From NCBI RefSeq assembly GCF_000819985.1, contig NZ_CDBZ01000226.1, positions 1-64,000 of the forward strand: DNA of 64,000 nt. The letters are read 5' to 3'. The notes under the pieces were generated by a model that saw only the letters and a list, made by a program, of their open reading frames with translations, made no database searches and was not told the DNA's origin. A program made the translations under genes and the position numbers. Positions 53,272-62,051 of this stretch are shown here, piece after piece (positions within the stretch are counted from its first letter, which is position 1; every line of letters begins with the position of its first letter). Source of the stretch: Aeromonas media (GTDB lineage Bacteria > Pseudomonadota > Gammaproteobacteria > Enterobacterales > Aeromonadaceae).

Positions 53272-53710
53272 CATGAAAAAAAGTTACGATACCCCATGCC
53301 CAATCGCGCGCAGCATGGCGATTGCTGGTGATGCATGGAGCATATTGATCCTGCGCGATGCCCATGCCGGTCTCACTCGCTTTGACCAATTTCGGAAAAG
53401 TCTGGGGATAGCACCCACGATGTTGACCCGCCGACTGGCGACGTTGACCGAAGAGGGCTTGCTGGAAAAAAGGCTTTATTCTGAACATCCACCCCGTGAG
53501 GAGTATCTGCTGACCGCCGCCGGTCGCGATTTTCTACCGATACTCTTCATGATTGGTGAGTGGGGTCGCCAATATCGGGGCGACGACAACATGATCCGTT
53601 TCTTCGATATGGAGGCCGGCACAGAAATCAAAGCCATCGTGGTCGATGAAGTGACCGGGGCAAAAATTGGGACCCGCCCGCTGCGCGTGGTGATGCCTGA
53701 TGAAAACTGA
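53267..53710 (+). CDS. HxlR-family transcriptional regulator
   Basis: This 147-residue winged-helix regulator has CPIARSMAIAGDAWSILILRDAHAGLTRFDQFRKSLGIAPTMLTRRLATL as its HTH core (only partly needed: CPIARSMAIAGDAW and GIAPTMLTRRL) and the family's beta-wing with LYSEHPPREEYLLTAAG. It has a single conserved-type Cys (C11 or C9 depending on start) near the N-terminus; in HxlR regulators such a Cys often senses electrophiles or quinones. Start 53267 or 53273; no ribosome-binding site is visible, so the message may be leaderless. It likely controls the divergent oxidoreductase operon through the phased repeats. Confidence 0.9.
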   Translation: MNMKKSYDTPCPIARSMAIAGDAWSILILRDAHAGLTRFDQFRKSLGIAPTMLTRRLATLTEEGLLEKRLYSEHPPREEYLLTAAGRDFLPILFMIGEWGRQYRGDDNMIRFFDMEAGTEIKAIVVDEVTGAKIGTRPLRVVMPDEN

Positions 53711-53743
53711 CAGATGATTTGGCAATCGCATCGTCTTTCACCC

Positions 53744-53768
53744 AAACCCGGTCCAGGCCGGGTTTTTT
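53744..53768 (+). terminator. Terminator of the HxlR gene
   Basis: Stem AACCCGG / CCGGGTT followed by TTTT. Confidence 0.88.
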
Positions 53769-53806
53769 GATCCCTCCCCACCCGATCTCCTCTGAAACCG
53801 GTGTTC

Positions 53807-53866
53807 TTTACGCCGATTTTACGCTCCCCAAATGCCCCTTTATGGCGCCTTTACGGCCGTTTTACA
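53807..53866 (+). promoter_or_regulatory. KdpE-type binding array upstream of kdpF
   Basis: TTTACG or TTTAYR units start at 53807, 53818, 53839, 53850 and 53861, i.e. spaced 11, 21, 11 and 11 bp. The E. coli KdpE site (TTTATAC...TTTTACA) has the same pair of T3A units 11 bp apart. The array ends about 90 bp before kdpF, appropriate for activation by KdpE. Confidence 0.65.
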
Positions 53867-53894
53867 TACCCTTTCAGCGTCAATGACACCAACG

Positions 53895-53953
53895 GAGTCG
53901 ATATGGATATGCATCGACTCTCGGCGCTAATTATCTCAACGGAGTCGTTATGA
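53895..53953 (+). promoter_or_regulatory. Leader mini-ORF with hairpin before kdpF
   Basis: A perfect 8-bp hairpin (GAGTCGAT / ATCGACTC, 53895-53902 and 53913-53920) holds the ATG of a 16-codon ORF, MDMHRLSALIISTESL, at the start of its loop. The mini-ORF's stop overlaps the kdpF ATG (ATGA). The ribosome-binding region CAACGGAGTCGATATG is repeated as CAACGGAGTCGTTATG before kdpF. Translation of kdpF may depend on the leader ORF. Confidence 0.6.
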
Positions 53954-54030
53954 ATTGGCTATACCTGCTGCTGATCCTCGCTCTGATCGGTTATCTGATG
54001 CGTGCACTGATGCACAGCGACCACGAGTGA
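53950..54030 (+). CDS. kdpF: KdpF small stabilising subunit
   Basis: The 26-residue single-TM peptide MNWLYLLLILALIGYLMRAL plus a short MHSDHE tail, the typical KdpF size and form. It binds and stabilises KdpFABC in the membrane. It lies 10 bp before kdpA. Confidence 0.9.
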   Translation: MNWLYLLLILALIGYLMRALMHSDHE

Positions 54031-54040
54031 GGGATCTGAT

Positions 54041-55720
54041 ATGTGGCAAGAAATAATCTATCCGGTGGCCTTCGTGCTGCTGGTCCTGCTGCCGGCACCC
54101 CTGCTCGGCAGCTATATGTATCGTGTGTTCGAGGGCAAGAGCCGCTGGCTCGCGCCGGTCGAGCGCGCCACCCTGGCCTGCTGTGGCACGGACGGACGGG
54201 AGCAGGACTGGAAGTCCTACGCCCTCAGCCTGCTGGCCTTCAACGGCGCCGGATTCGGTCTGCTGTTCCTGATCCTGATGGCCCAGGGCCTGCTGCCCCT
54301 CAACCCGCAACAGCTGCCGGGCCTGAACTGGCAACTGGCCTTCAACACCGCGGTCAGCTTCATGACCAACACCAACTGGCAAGCCTATTCCGGTGAGGCC
54401 AGCCTCTCCTACTTCAGCCAGATGGTGGGGCTCACCACCCAGAACTTCGTCTCCGCCGCCACCGGTGCCACCGTCGCCGTCGCGCTGTTCCGCGGCCTCT
54501 CCCGCCAGCAGACCATACACCTTGGCAACTTCTGGCAGGATCTGGTGCGCTTCTGCCTCTATGTGCTGCTGCCCATGGCGTTGATCATGGCGCTGCTGCT
54601 GGTGTGGCAAGGGGTTCCCCAGAGTCTGTCGGCCTATCTGCCGTTCCACGCCCTGGAAGGTCAGGAGCAACTGTTACCGCTCGGCCCTGCCGCCTCGCAG
54701 ATCGCCATCAAGCAACTCGGCTCCAACGGCGGCGGTTTCTTCGGCGTCAACTCGGCCCACCCGTTCGAGAACCCGACCGCCCTATCCAACTGGCTGGAGA
54801 TGGTCGCCCTGCTGACCATTCCCGCCGCCCTGGTCTGTACCCTGGGTCGTTATGTGAAGGATACCGGCCACGGCCGCGCCATCCTCACCGCCATGACGCT
54901 GCTGTTCGTGCTGGGGCTCGGTCTGTCCGTCTATCAGGAACTGCAACCGGATCCGGCGCTCGCCCAGCTCACCACCCAGGCAGGCAACTGGGAAGGCAAG
55001 GAGAGCCGTTTCGGCCCTGTACTCTCCAGCATCTGGGAAGTGGCGACCACATCGGCCTCTAACGGCTCTGTCAACGCCATGCACGACAGCTTCACCCCGC
55101 TGGGTGGCATGGTCGGCATGATCAACATGCTGCTGGGTGAGGTCATCTTCGGCGGCGTGGGTGCAGGTATCTACGGCATGATGCTGTTCGTGCTGTTGAC
55201 CGTGTTCCTGTGCGGCCTGATGGTGGGACGCACCCCGACCTATCTCGGCAAGCGTCTCGGGATCACCGAGATGAAATGGGTAGTCGCCAGCATGCTGGTG
55301 ATGCCGGTCGGGGTTCTGGTGATCGGCGGGGTAACGCTGCTGATGCCGGATGCCGCCACCATCATGGGTCACGACGGTCCTCACGGTCTGTCACGCCTCA
55401 TCTATGCCTACGCCTCGGCCGCCGGCAACAACGGCTCGGCCTTCGGGGGCTTCGCCGCCGCAGACAACTGGCAGTGCGTCGCCATCGGTCTGGCCATGCT
55501 GCTCGGTCGCTTCGGCTACATCATTCCGGTACTGGCCATCGCAGGTCAGCTCTCGCGCGCCTCCCAACAGGATGCCGGCGAGGGTGACTTCCCCATCCGC
55601 GGTCCGCTGTTCATCACCTTGCTGATCATCACAGTGCTGCTGATAGGCGGTCTCTCCTTCCTGCCGGTACTGGCGCTGGGCCCCGTCGCCGAGCATCTCC
55701 TGATACTGGGAGCGCTCTGA
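54041..55720 (+). CDS. kdpA: Potassium-transporting ATPase subunit A
   Basis: This 559-residue K+-channel-like subunit (E. coli 557) has four pore-loop regions of the superfamily, with selectivity-filter segments such as [27 protein letters not shown] (about 228-246), [11 protein letters not shown] (about 345) and [11 protein letters not shown]. It provides the K+ path of the high-affinity Kdp pump. The last codons are partly repeated in the following intergenic mini-ORF. Confidence 0.98.
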   Translation: MWQEIIYPVAFVLLVLLPAPLLGSYMYRVFEGKSRWLAPVERATLACCGTDGREQDWKSYALSLLAFNGAGFGLLFLILMAQGLLPLNPQQLPGLNWQLAFNTAVSFMTNTNWQAYSGEASLSYFSQMVGLTTQNFVSAATGATVAVALFRGLSRQQTIHLGNFWQDLVRFCLYVLLPMALIMALLLVWQGVPQSLSAYLPFHALEGQEQLLPLGPAASQIAIKQLGSNGGGFFGVNSAHPFENPTALSNWLEMVALLTIPAALVCTLGRYVKDTGHGRAILTAMTLLFVLGLGLSVYQELQPDPALAQLTTQAGNWEGKESRFGPVLSSIWEVATTSASNGSVNAMHDSFTPLGGMVGMINMLLGEVIFGGVGAGIYGMMLFVLLTVFLCGLMVGRTPTYLGKRLGITEMKWVVASMLVMPVGVLVIGGVTLLMPDAATIMGHDGPHGLSRLIYAYASAAGNNGSAFGGFAAADNWQCVAIGLAMLLGRFGYIIPVLAIAGQLSRASQQDAGEGDFPIRGPLFITLLIITVLLIGGLSFLPVLALGPVAEHLLILGAL

Positions 55721-55791
55721 TGACCCTGTGCATGTCAGTCACTTTACCGATGCCAATGACCGAACATCTGATGCTGGGAGCATTCAAATGA
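55685..55791 (+). repeat. Duplicated kdpA 3' end forming a 23-codon ORF before kdpB
   Basis: The kdpA end (GCCGAGCATCTCCTGATACT then GGGAGCGCTC, stop) is echoed at about 55757-55791 as ACCGAACATCTGATGCTGGG then AGCATTC, stop: EHLLILGAL against EHLMLGAF. The copy lies in an ORF whose ATG (55720) overlaps the kdpA stop (TGATG) and whose stop overlaps the kdpB ATG (ATGA). Confidence 0.7.
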
Positions 55792-57845
55792 GCAAGTCCA
55801 TCTCCATCCCTGCCCGCACCGAAAAGGTGAAGGGCAAGAAACAGACCTCACAAGTCGTGCAGGCCATGATCGAAGCCTTCTATCGCTTCAACCCCAGGGC
55901 GCTGTTTGGCAGCCCCATACTGTTCACCCTCTGGCTGGCCGCCGTGATGGCGACCGTGGAGTCCCTGCTGGGCCAGCCCCTGTCCGGGGTCACTCCCAGC
56001 CTGGCCTGGCAGCTGACGGCCTGGTTGTGGCTGACCCTGTGGTTTGCCAACTTCGCCGAAACTCTGGCAGAAGGCCGCGGCAAGGCGCGGGCCGACAGCC
56101 TGAAGGCGGACATGAGCCAGCTCCAGGCACGCAGGGTGAGGGATCCGAAAGATGGCCAGGGCGAATGGGTCGCGGCCACCAGCCTGCAAAAAGGGGATCT
56201 GGTGCTGGTGCGCAGCGGCGAGATGATCCCGGCCGACGGTGAAGTCGTTGCCGGTATCGCCTCCGTCAACGAGGCCGCCATCACAGGTGAATCCGCCCCC
56301 GTCATCCGCGAGTCCGGCACCGACCGCAGCGGCGTGACCGGCAACACCACTGTGGTGTCCGACGAGATCTGGGTCCGTGTGACCAACAATCCCGGCGAGA
56401 GCACGCTCGACAGAATGATCGCGCTGGTCGAGGGAGCCAAGCGCCAGAAGACCCCGAACGAGATGGCACTCGATGCCCTGCTGGTGGGTCTGACCCTGAT
56501 CTTCCTGCTAGTGGTCGCCACCCTGCCCTGGTTCCTCGACTACAACGGCACCCAGGTACCGCGGCTCTACCTGCTGGCCCTCTTCATCACCCTGATCCCG
56601 ACCACCATAGGAGGCCTGCTCTCCGCCATCGGCATCGCCGGCATGGACCGGCTGGTGAAACTGAACGTGATCGCCAAGTCAGGTCGTGCCGTGGAAGCCG
56701 CCGGTGACGTGCGCACCCTGCTGCTGGACAAGACAGGCACCATCACCTTCGGCAACCGCATGGCCGACGAGCTGATCCCAGCCCCCGGTGTCGATCCCTC
56801 CCTGCTGGCCCAGGCCGCCATGCTGGCCTCCCTCGGCGACAACACCCCCGAGGGCAAGTCCATCCTGACCCTGGCTGGCAAGAGCATGGCCAAGCCGAGC
56901 CAGCTCGAGAGCGACAAGGTGATTCCCTTCAGCGCCGAGACCCGGTTGAGCGGTCTGGATCGCAACGGTCATCAATATCGCAAGGGGGCCGTGGATGCGG
57001 TGCTCAACTACCTCTCCCTCGATCGCAAGGGAGTGCCCGAGCTTATCCTGAAGGCGGTCGACAACATCGCCCGTCAGGGCGGTACCCCGCTGCTGGTCTG
57101 CACCCACGAGCAGTTGCTGGGGGTGGTGTACCTCAAGGACATCATCAAGCCAGGCATCAAGGCCCGCTTCCAGATCCTGCGTCACATGGGGATCCGCACC
57201 GTGATGATCACCGGGGACAACCCGCTGACCGCTGCCGCCATCGCCGCCGAGGCCGGGGTGGATGACTTCATCGCTGAGGCAACCCCGGAGAAGAAGCTGG
57301 CCTATATCCGTCAGGAGCAGGCCGATGGCCGCATGGTCGCCATGTGCGGTGACGGCGCCAACGACGCACCGGCCCTGGCCCAGGCGGACGTGGGGCTGGC
57401 CATGAACGAAGGCACCCAGGCCGCCAAGGAGGCGGGCAACCTGGTGGATCTGGACTCCAACCCCACCAAGCTGCTGGACGTGGTGCTGGTGGGCAAGCAG
57501 TTGCTGGTCACCCGGGGCGCCCTGACCACCTTCTCCATCGCCAACGATGTGGCCAAGTACTTCGCCATACTGCCGGCCCTCTTCATCGCTGCCTACCCGC
57601 AGCTGGGGGCACTGAACCTGATGCAACTCGGCAGTCCAGAGAGCGCCATACTGTCGGCCATCATCTTCAACGCCCTGATCATAGTGGCGCTGGTACCGCT
57701 GGCGCTGCGGGGGGTCAACGTGAAGGGCTCCGCCGCCAGCCTGCTGCGCCGCAACCTGTTGATCTATGGTCTCGGTGGCCTGGTCGTGCCCTTCATTGGC
57801 ATCAAGCTGACCGATCTGGTCATCACCGGCCTGGGGCTGGTGTGA
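55788..57845 (+). CDS. kdpB: Potassium-transporting P-type ATPase subunit B
   Basis: This protein has 685 residues from ATG 55788 (E. coli 682; an in-frame start at 55728 lies in the duplicated kdpA tail). It is a P-type ATPase with phosphorylation motif DKTGTIT (about residue 313), actuator TGESAPV, and hinge [14 protein letters not shown]. It hydrolyses ATP to drive K+ uptake through KdpA. Its 3' end is duplicated immediately downstream. Confidence 0.98.
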   Translation: MSKSISIPARTEKVKGKKQTSQVVQAMIEAFYRFNPRALFGSPILFTLWLAAVMATVESLLGQPLSGVTPSLAWQLTAWLWLTLWFANFAETLAEGRGKARADSLKADMSQLQARRVRDPKDGQGEWVAATSLQKGDLVLVRSGEMIPADGEVVAGIASVNEAAITGESAPVIRESGTDRSGVTGNTTVVSDEIWVRVTNNPGESTLDRMIALVEGAKRQKTPNEMALDALLVGLTLIFLLVVATLPWFLDYNGTQVPRLYLLALFITLIPTTIGGLLSAIGIAGMDRLVKLNVIAKSGRAVEAAGDVRTLLLDKTGTITFGNRMADELIPAPGVDPSLLAQAAMLASLGDNTPEGKSILTLAGKSMAKPSQLESDKVIPFSAETRLSGLDRNGHQYRKGAVDAVLNYLSLDRKGVPELILKAVDNIARQGGTPLLVCTHEQLLGVVYLKDIIKPGIKARFQILRHMGIRTVMITGDNPLTAAAIAAEAGVDDFIAEATPEKKLAYIRQEQADGRMVAMCGDGANDAPALAQADVGLAMNEGTQAAKEAGNLVDLDSNPTKLLDVVLVGKQLLVTRGALTTFSIANDVAKYFAILPALFIAAYPQLGALNLMQLGSPESAILSAIIFNALIIVALVPLALRGVNVKGSAASLLRRNLLIYGLGGLVVPFIGIKLTDLVITGLGLV

Positions 57846-57943
57846 TGAAAACGCCGCACGATGGTATCCACAGCCAGATCGTGCCCCCATACATGGGCAT
57901 CAAGCTGACCGACCTGGTCATCACAGGCCTGGGTCTGGTGTAA
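57795..57943 (+). repeat. Duplicated kdpB 3' end forming a 32-codon ORF before kdpC
   Basis: The kdpB tail [16 protein letters not shown]-stop (57795-57845) recurs as [16 protein letters not shown]-stop (57893-57943), the DNA differing at only about seven of 51 bases, mostly third positions. The copy ends an ORF of 32 codons whose ATG (57845) overlaps the kdpB stop. A gap of 59 bp then precedes kdpC. Confidence 0.92.
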
Positions 57944-58002
57944 CCACATAACGGGTGCAAGCCTGGCCTGCACCCCATCAATCTGTTTGGAGCAAGAGAA
58001 TC

Positions 58003-58518
58003 ATGATAGCAATCAGAACCCTGCTGACCCTGACCCTGCTGCTGGGTGTCGGCTACCCCTTGGCCGTCACCGGACTGGCCCAGCTGTTGTTCCCCTGGCA
58101 GGCCAACGGCAGCCAGCTGACCGATGCCAAGCAGCAGCTGATCGGCAGCGCCCTGCTGGCGCAAAAATTCGAGCGGGCGGAGTACTTCCACTCCCGTCCC
58201 TCCGCCAGCGACTTCACCACCATAGGCAGCGGCGCCAGCAACCTGGGGATGAGCTCCCCCCTGCGCAGCGAATTTGCCAAGGCACAGGGTAATGACCAGT
58301 CCCCCGCCATGCTGACCCGCTCAGGTTCGGGCCTGGATCCCCACCTGCCCCTGGATGCCGTGCTGGCCCAGGTGGATCGCGTCGCCAAGCAACGCGGGCT
58401 GGATCCCGCTTCCCTGACGGAGCAGGTCAAGTCGTCGACACAAGCTGGTATCCTTGGCCCCCAGGTGGTCAACATACTCCAGTTGAATCTGTTGCTCGAT
58501 CAGCACAAGGACGCATGA
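58003..58518 (+). CDS. kdpC: Potassium-transporting ATPase subunit C
   Basis: This protein has 171 residues from ATG 58003 (RBS GGAGCAAGAG). It has one N-terminal TM (about 5-28) and a periplasmic domain with FHSRPSASDF, SNLGMSSPLRSEF and ALDxAxLT-like LDPASLTEQV. Shorter than E. coli KdpC (190) but with the family core. It assists K+ delivery or ATP binding in KdpFABC. Its stop overlaps the next mini-ORF start (TGATG). Confidence 0.96.
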   Translation: MIAIRTLLTLTLLLGVGYPLAVTGLAQLLFPWQANGSQLTDAKQQLIGSALLAQKFERAEYFHSRPSASDFTTIGSGASNLGMSSPLRSEFAKAQGNDQSPAMLTRSGSGLDPHLPLDAVLAQVDRVAKQRGLDPASLTEQVKSSTQAGILGPQVVNILQLNLLLDQHKDA

Positions 58519-58604
58519 TGGCGCGCCAGGCTGCCCCGAGTTGGAGGGCGACCCAGATTGTCGAACCGAGCCGGCAGTTGCTCCATAAGGATGATGATGC
58601 GTGA
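58518..58604 (+). other. Coupled 28-codon ORF between kdpC and the kdpD start repeats
   Basis: The ATG overlaps the kdpC stop and the TGA lies inside the next ATGCGTGATG. It has no recognised homologue and may be a further diverged copy of the kdpD 5' region (ending HKDDDA compared with the HGNA and YMDA ends of the next two). It keeps ribosomes moving from kdpC to kdpD. Confidence 0.45.
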
Positions 58605-58770
58605 TGTGGTAAAAGCGGGTGCCTTGCTGGCAAGCATGAAGCAGGAGCACGGGAATGCGTGATGAGGTACAGGCGGGTACCTTGCTGGCAGGCATGAAGC
58701 AGGAGTACATGGATGCGTGATGAGGCTCGGGCCGACGCCTTGCTGGCAAGCCTGGAACAGGAACACAAGG
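58597..58770 (+). repeat. Three 58-bp tandem copies of the kdpD start
   Basis: Units start at 58597, 58655 and 58713, the last being the real kdpD. Each begins ATGCGTGATG and contains GCCTTGCTGGCA or ACCTTGCTGGCA, then AAGCAGGAG or GAACAGGAA. The first two encode 21-residue peptides beginning MRDVVKAGALLASMK and MRDEVQAGTLLAGMK; each stops in the TGA of the next ATGCGTGATG. Because 58 is 3n+1, each unit is in a new frame and stop and start overlap. Confidence 0.93.
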
Positions 58771-61301
58771 GCAAGCTGAAGGTCTTTCTCGGCGCCGCCC
58801 CCGGCGTAGGCAAGACCTACGCCATGTTGCAGGCGGTGCGGGAACAGGCCAGGGAAGGAGTCGACATTCTCATCGGCGTGGTCGAGACCCACGGGCGCCA
58901 GGAGACCCTGGCGCTGCTCGACAAGCTCGCCATCCAGCCACGCAAGCTGCATCACCACCGCCAGCAACGACTGGAGGAGATGGACCTGGATGGCTTGCTC
59001 GAACGCAAGCCCGCCATCGTAGTGGTGGATGAGCTGGCCCACACCAATGCTCCCGGCAGCCGCCACGAGAAACGCTGGCAGGATGTGGAGGAGTTGCTCG
59101 GCGCCGGCATCGACGTCTACTCCACCCTCAATGTTCAGCACCTGGAAAGCCTCAACGATCTGGTGTGGCAACTGACCGGGGTCAGGGTCAAGGAGACCCT
59201 GCCCGATCAGGTACTGCTGGAGGCGGACAGCATAGTCCTCATAGACCTGCCCCCCAAGGAGCTGCTTGGCCGGCTCAAGGAGGGCAAGGTCTATGTGCCC
59301 CATCAGGCCAAGGCCGCCCTGCAATCCTTCTTCTCTCTCAACAACCTGACCGCCCTGCGCGAGCTGGCGATGCAGACTGCCGCCAGCCACGTGGAAGGGG
59401 ATTTGCAACTGCAGTGGCAGGCGGCGGGCAAGACCACACTGCCGCTGCGGGGCAAGCTGATGGTCTGCCTCGGGGATCAACACGGGGCCGCCCTGGTACG
59501 TTACGGCCACCGTTTCGCCCAGCGCCGCCAGCTGCCCTGGCTGGTGGTACACATCGACAGCAAGGGGCAACGTTCCCCTGAGCTGGAGCAGGCGCTGGCG
59601 CTGGCCTCCCAGCTGGGTGCCAGGGTGCTTACGCTCTCCAGCCCGGCGGTCGCCGACGCCCTGCTGGAGACAGCCGAACAGCAGCAAGTCTCACAACTGT
59701 TGCTTGGCAAGCCCCACAGCCCACCCTGGCGCCGCTCCCTGGTGCAACACCTGCTGAAACAGGCGCAGGGATTCGAGATCACACTGGTGGACACCGGGAA
59801 GCGCAAACCCAGCCTGAAGCTGCACCCTGCAGGCCCCAGGGAGATCCGCCAAAGCCTGCTGGCCCTGCTGATCATGGGAACGACCTCGGCCATCGCCTGG
59901 GGGTTCTCTCACTGGCTACCCTCCGCCTCCCTGCCACTGCTGTTCGTGCTGGGGGTGCTCGCCACTGCCCTCTCCACCAGCCTGGTGCCCGCCATCCTGG
60001 CGGCCGTGCTGGGGTTCGTCGGCCACAACCTGCTGTTCACCGCCCCCTACTTCTCCCTGAGCGTCGCCAACCACAGCGACCTGCTCAATCTGTTCGTGCT
60101 GCTCATCGTCGGCATGACGGCCGGGCGGCTCGCCTCCCGCCAGCGCCAGCAACTGGTGGGCTTGCGCGAGACCCAGCAGCTTGGCAACGCCCTGCTCTCT
60201 CTCAGCCAGGGATTGGCCACCGCCAGCAGCCCGGTGGAGGTGCTCAGGCAGGGTACCCAGGCCATCTCCCTGGCCCTGGGACAACCCGTGTTCGCCCTGG
60301 ATGAGGAGTACCAATACAGGGCCGGAGACGAGGTGCGGGGACCTGGCCAGACCGACAAGGCCGCCATCGACTGGTGCCTAGCCCAGAAGCAGAGCGCGGG
60401 GGCTCACACCGCCACCCTCAATGCGGCAGAGGCCCAGTACCACCACCTCACCGATGAACTGGTGCTGGGGATCCGGCTGGCCAGCCCACTCGTCTCCTCC
60501 GCCGAGCACCAGTTGCAGGCGTTGCTCACCGACATCCGTGCCGCCCTGGCGCGGATCGATCTCAACGAGCGGTTGGCCGACAGCCAGTTGCAGGCGGAGA
60601 CGGATCGGATGCGTGCCGCCCTGCTCTCCTCGGTCTCCCACGATCTGAAGACACCGCTCGCCACCATCATGGGGGCCGGCAGCACACTGCTGGAATACGG
60701 TGACCGGATCAGTGCCGAGGATCGCAACGAGCTGCTCCACTCGGTGCAGGAGGAGGCGCGCCGCCTGCACAGCTATGTGCAGAACCTGCTGGACATGACC
60801 CGCATCGGCTCCCCGGACTTCCAGCTGAAGCGGGAGTGGGTCGACCTCGCCGACCTGGTGGAGAGTGCCCGCAAGCGGCTGGACTCCTCCTGGCGCCAGC
60901 ACAGGCTGCTGATCCACTTCGATCAGCAGATCCCACAGCTCTATGTGCATGGCGCCCTGATCGAGCAGGTGCTGGTCAACATCCTCGACAACGCCTCCCG
61001 CTACTCGCCAGCCGGCACCCCCATAGAGTTCAAGGTGATGCTGGCGGACCCCGACCTCATCATCGACATCATCGATATCGGGGTTGGCATCGCGGAATCG
61101 GATCGGGACAAGATCTTCAATCTGTTCTACACCCAGCCGGTGGGGGATTGCGGCAGTCGCGGCACCGGACTTGGACTCGCCATTTCCCGCGCCATGATAG
61201 AGGCCCACGGTGGTCGCATCTGGGCATTTGCCGGCCCCAACGGCAACGGCACCTGCATGCGCATCTCACTGCCGCTCTCCCTCAACTCACCTGAGGTATG
61301 A
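58713..61301 (+). CDS. kdpD: K+/turgor sensor histidine kinase KdpD
   Basis: This 862-residue protein (E. coli 894) has an N-terminal KdpD domain with Walker A GAAPGVGKT (28-36) and a Usp-like region (about 245-365), four TM segments (about 385-480), a GAF-like domain (about 490-620), H643 in VSHDLKTPLA, and a HATPase domain (NILDNASRYSP, GRGTGLGLAI-type G box). It senses low K+ and osmotic stress. The start fits the third 58-bp unit and family homology begins soon after (GKLKVFLGA). Confidence 0.97.
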   Translation: MRDEARADALLASLEQEHKGKLKVFLGAAPGVGKTYAMLQAVREQAREGVDILIGVVETHGRQETLALLDKLAIQPRKLHHHRQQRLEEMDLDGLLERKPAIVVVDELAHTNAPGSRHEKRWQDVEELLGAGIDVYSTLNVQHLESLNDLVWQLTGVRVKETLPDQVLLEADSIVLIDLPPKELLGRLKEGKVYVPHQAKAALQSFFSLNNLTALRELAMQTAASHVEGDLQLQWQAAGKTTLPLRGKLMVCLGDQHGAALVRYGHRFAQRRQLPWLVVHIDSKGQRSPELEQALALASQLGARVLTLSSPAVADALLETAEQQQVSQLLLGKPHSPPWRRSLVQHLLKQAQGFEITLVDTGKRKPSLKLHPAGPREIRQSLLALLIMGTTSAIAWGFSHWLPSASLPLLFVLGVLATALSTSLVPAILAAVLGFVGHNLLFTAPYFSLSVANHSDLLNLFVLLIVGMTAGRLASRQRQQLVGLRETQQLGNALLSLSQGLATASSPVEVLRQGTQAISLALGQPVFALDEEYQYRAGDEVRGPGQTDKAAIDWCLAQKQSAGAHTATLNAAEAQYHHLTDELVLGIRLASPLVSSAEHQLQALLTDIRAALARIDLNERLADSQLQAETDRMRAALLSSVSHDLKTPLATIMGAGSTLLEYGDRISAEDRNELLHSVQEEARRLHSYVQNLLDMTRIGSPDFQLKREWVDLADLVESARKRLDSSWRQHRLLIHFDQQIPQLYVHGALIEQVLVNILDNASRYSPAGTPIEFKVMLADPDLIIDIIDIGVGIAESDRDKIFNLFYTQPVGDCGSRGTGLGLAISRAMIEAHGGRIWAFAGPNGNGTCMRISLPLSLNSPEV

Positions 61302-61351
61302 TGCGTACATTTCGGGTTCCTGACCCTTCAACACTCGCCTCTGGAGGTTAG
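61301..61351 (+). other. Coupled 16-codon ORF between kdpD and kdpE
   Basis: MRTFRVPDPSTLASGG. Its ATG overlaps the kdpD stop (TGATG) and its TAG is immediately followed by the kdpE ATG. The ribosome-binding site of kdpE (GGAGG) lies in its last codons. Possibly only spacer sequence, but it continues the chain of stop/start contacts seen through the operon. Confidence 0.35.
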
Positions 61352-62035
61352 ATGGCTCATATCCTGGTCATAGATGATGAAGCGGCCATTCGTCGCTTTC
61401 TGCGGATCAGCCTGATTGCCGAAGGGCACCAGGTGAGCGAGGCGGTGGGTGTCAACGAAGGGCTGGCGCAGTATCGCCACCTCAATCCCGATCTGGTGAT
61501 CCTGGATCTCGGTCTGCCGGACGGGGACGGTATCCAGATCTTGCAGGCCATCCGCGAGCACCAGCCCAACCCAGTGCTGGTACTGTCGGCTCGGGATTCG
61601 GAACAGGAGAAGGTACGGCTGCTGGATGCGGGGGCCAACGACTACATGAGCAAGCCGTTCGGCATCGGGGAGATGATGGCCCGCATCCGCGCCTTGCTGC
61701 GCCAGCGAGCCGGGGTCAGCAGCGGCGAATGCCGCCACTTCCCGCAATGTGGTCTGAGCCTGGATACCGGCAGTCACAAGGTGACCATGAAGGATGAAGA
61801 GATTTCCCTGTCTCGCAAGGAGTTCGCCCTGCTGCAGGCCCTGGTGTGTCACCCCGGCAAGCTGGTGATGCAGACCCAGCTGCTCAACGACATCTGGGGG
61901 CCAAGCCACAAGGAAGATACCCACTATCTGCGCATCGTCATCGCCAGCCTGCGCAAGAAGCTGGGGGATAACCCCCAGCAACCCAGTCTGATCGAAACCG
62001 AACCCGGTATCGGTTACCGTTTTATCGGTAGCTGA
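61352..62035 (+). CDS. kdpE: KdpE response regulator
   Basis: This 227-residue OmpR/PhoB-type regulator has a receiver with D52 in LVILDLGLPDGDG, K101-type KPF, and a winged-helix DNA-binding domain (about 130-225, ISLSRKEFALLQAL). Length matches E. coli KdpE (225). Phosphorylated by KdpD, it should bind the T-rich phased repeats upstream of kdpF. It is 4 bp from the convergent MFS gene. Confidence 0.97.
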   Translation: MAHILVIDDEAAIRRFLRISLIAEGHQVSEAVGVNEGLAQYRHLNPDLVILDLGLPDGDGIQILQAIREHQPNPVLVLSARDSEQEKVRLLDAGANDYMSKPFGIGEMMARIRALLRQRAGVSSGECRHFPQCGLSLDTGSHKVTMKDEEISLSRKEFALLQALVCHPGKLVMQTQLLNDIWGPSHKEDTHYLRIVIASLRKKLGDNPQQPSLIETEPGIGYRFIGS

Positions 62036-62051
62036 CGTTTCACGTGGAACG
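62036..62051. promoter_or_regulatory. parS-like ParB binding site
   Basis: CGTTTCACGTGGAACG. The chromosomal parS consensus is TGTTTCACGTGAAACA, and the Pseudomonas form is TGTTCCACGTGGAAC. The 14-bp core GTTTCACGTGGAAC combines one half of each form. It lies between convergent genes and overlaps the MFS stop codon. Chance occurrence of such a 14-mer in 64 kb is well under one in a hundred. Other copies should exist near oriC. Confidence 0.65.

Noticed and set aside
56679-57890. A 403-codon minus-strand open frame opposite kdpB
   Set aside because: Shadow of kdpB; composition and lack of motifs exclude it.
58597-58770. CRISPR-like repeat array
   Set aside because: The 58-bp units are adjacent with no spacers and are copies of the kdpD start; no cas genes are present anywhere in the window.
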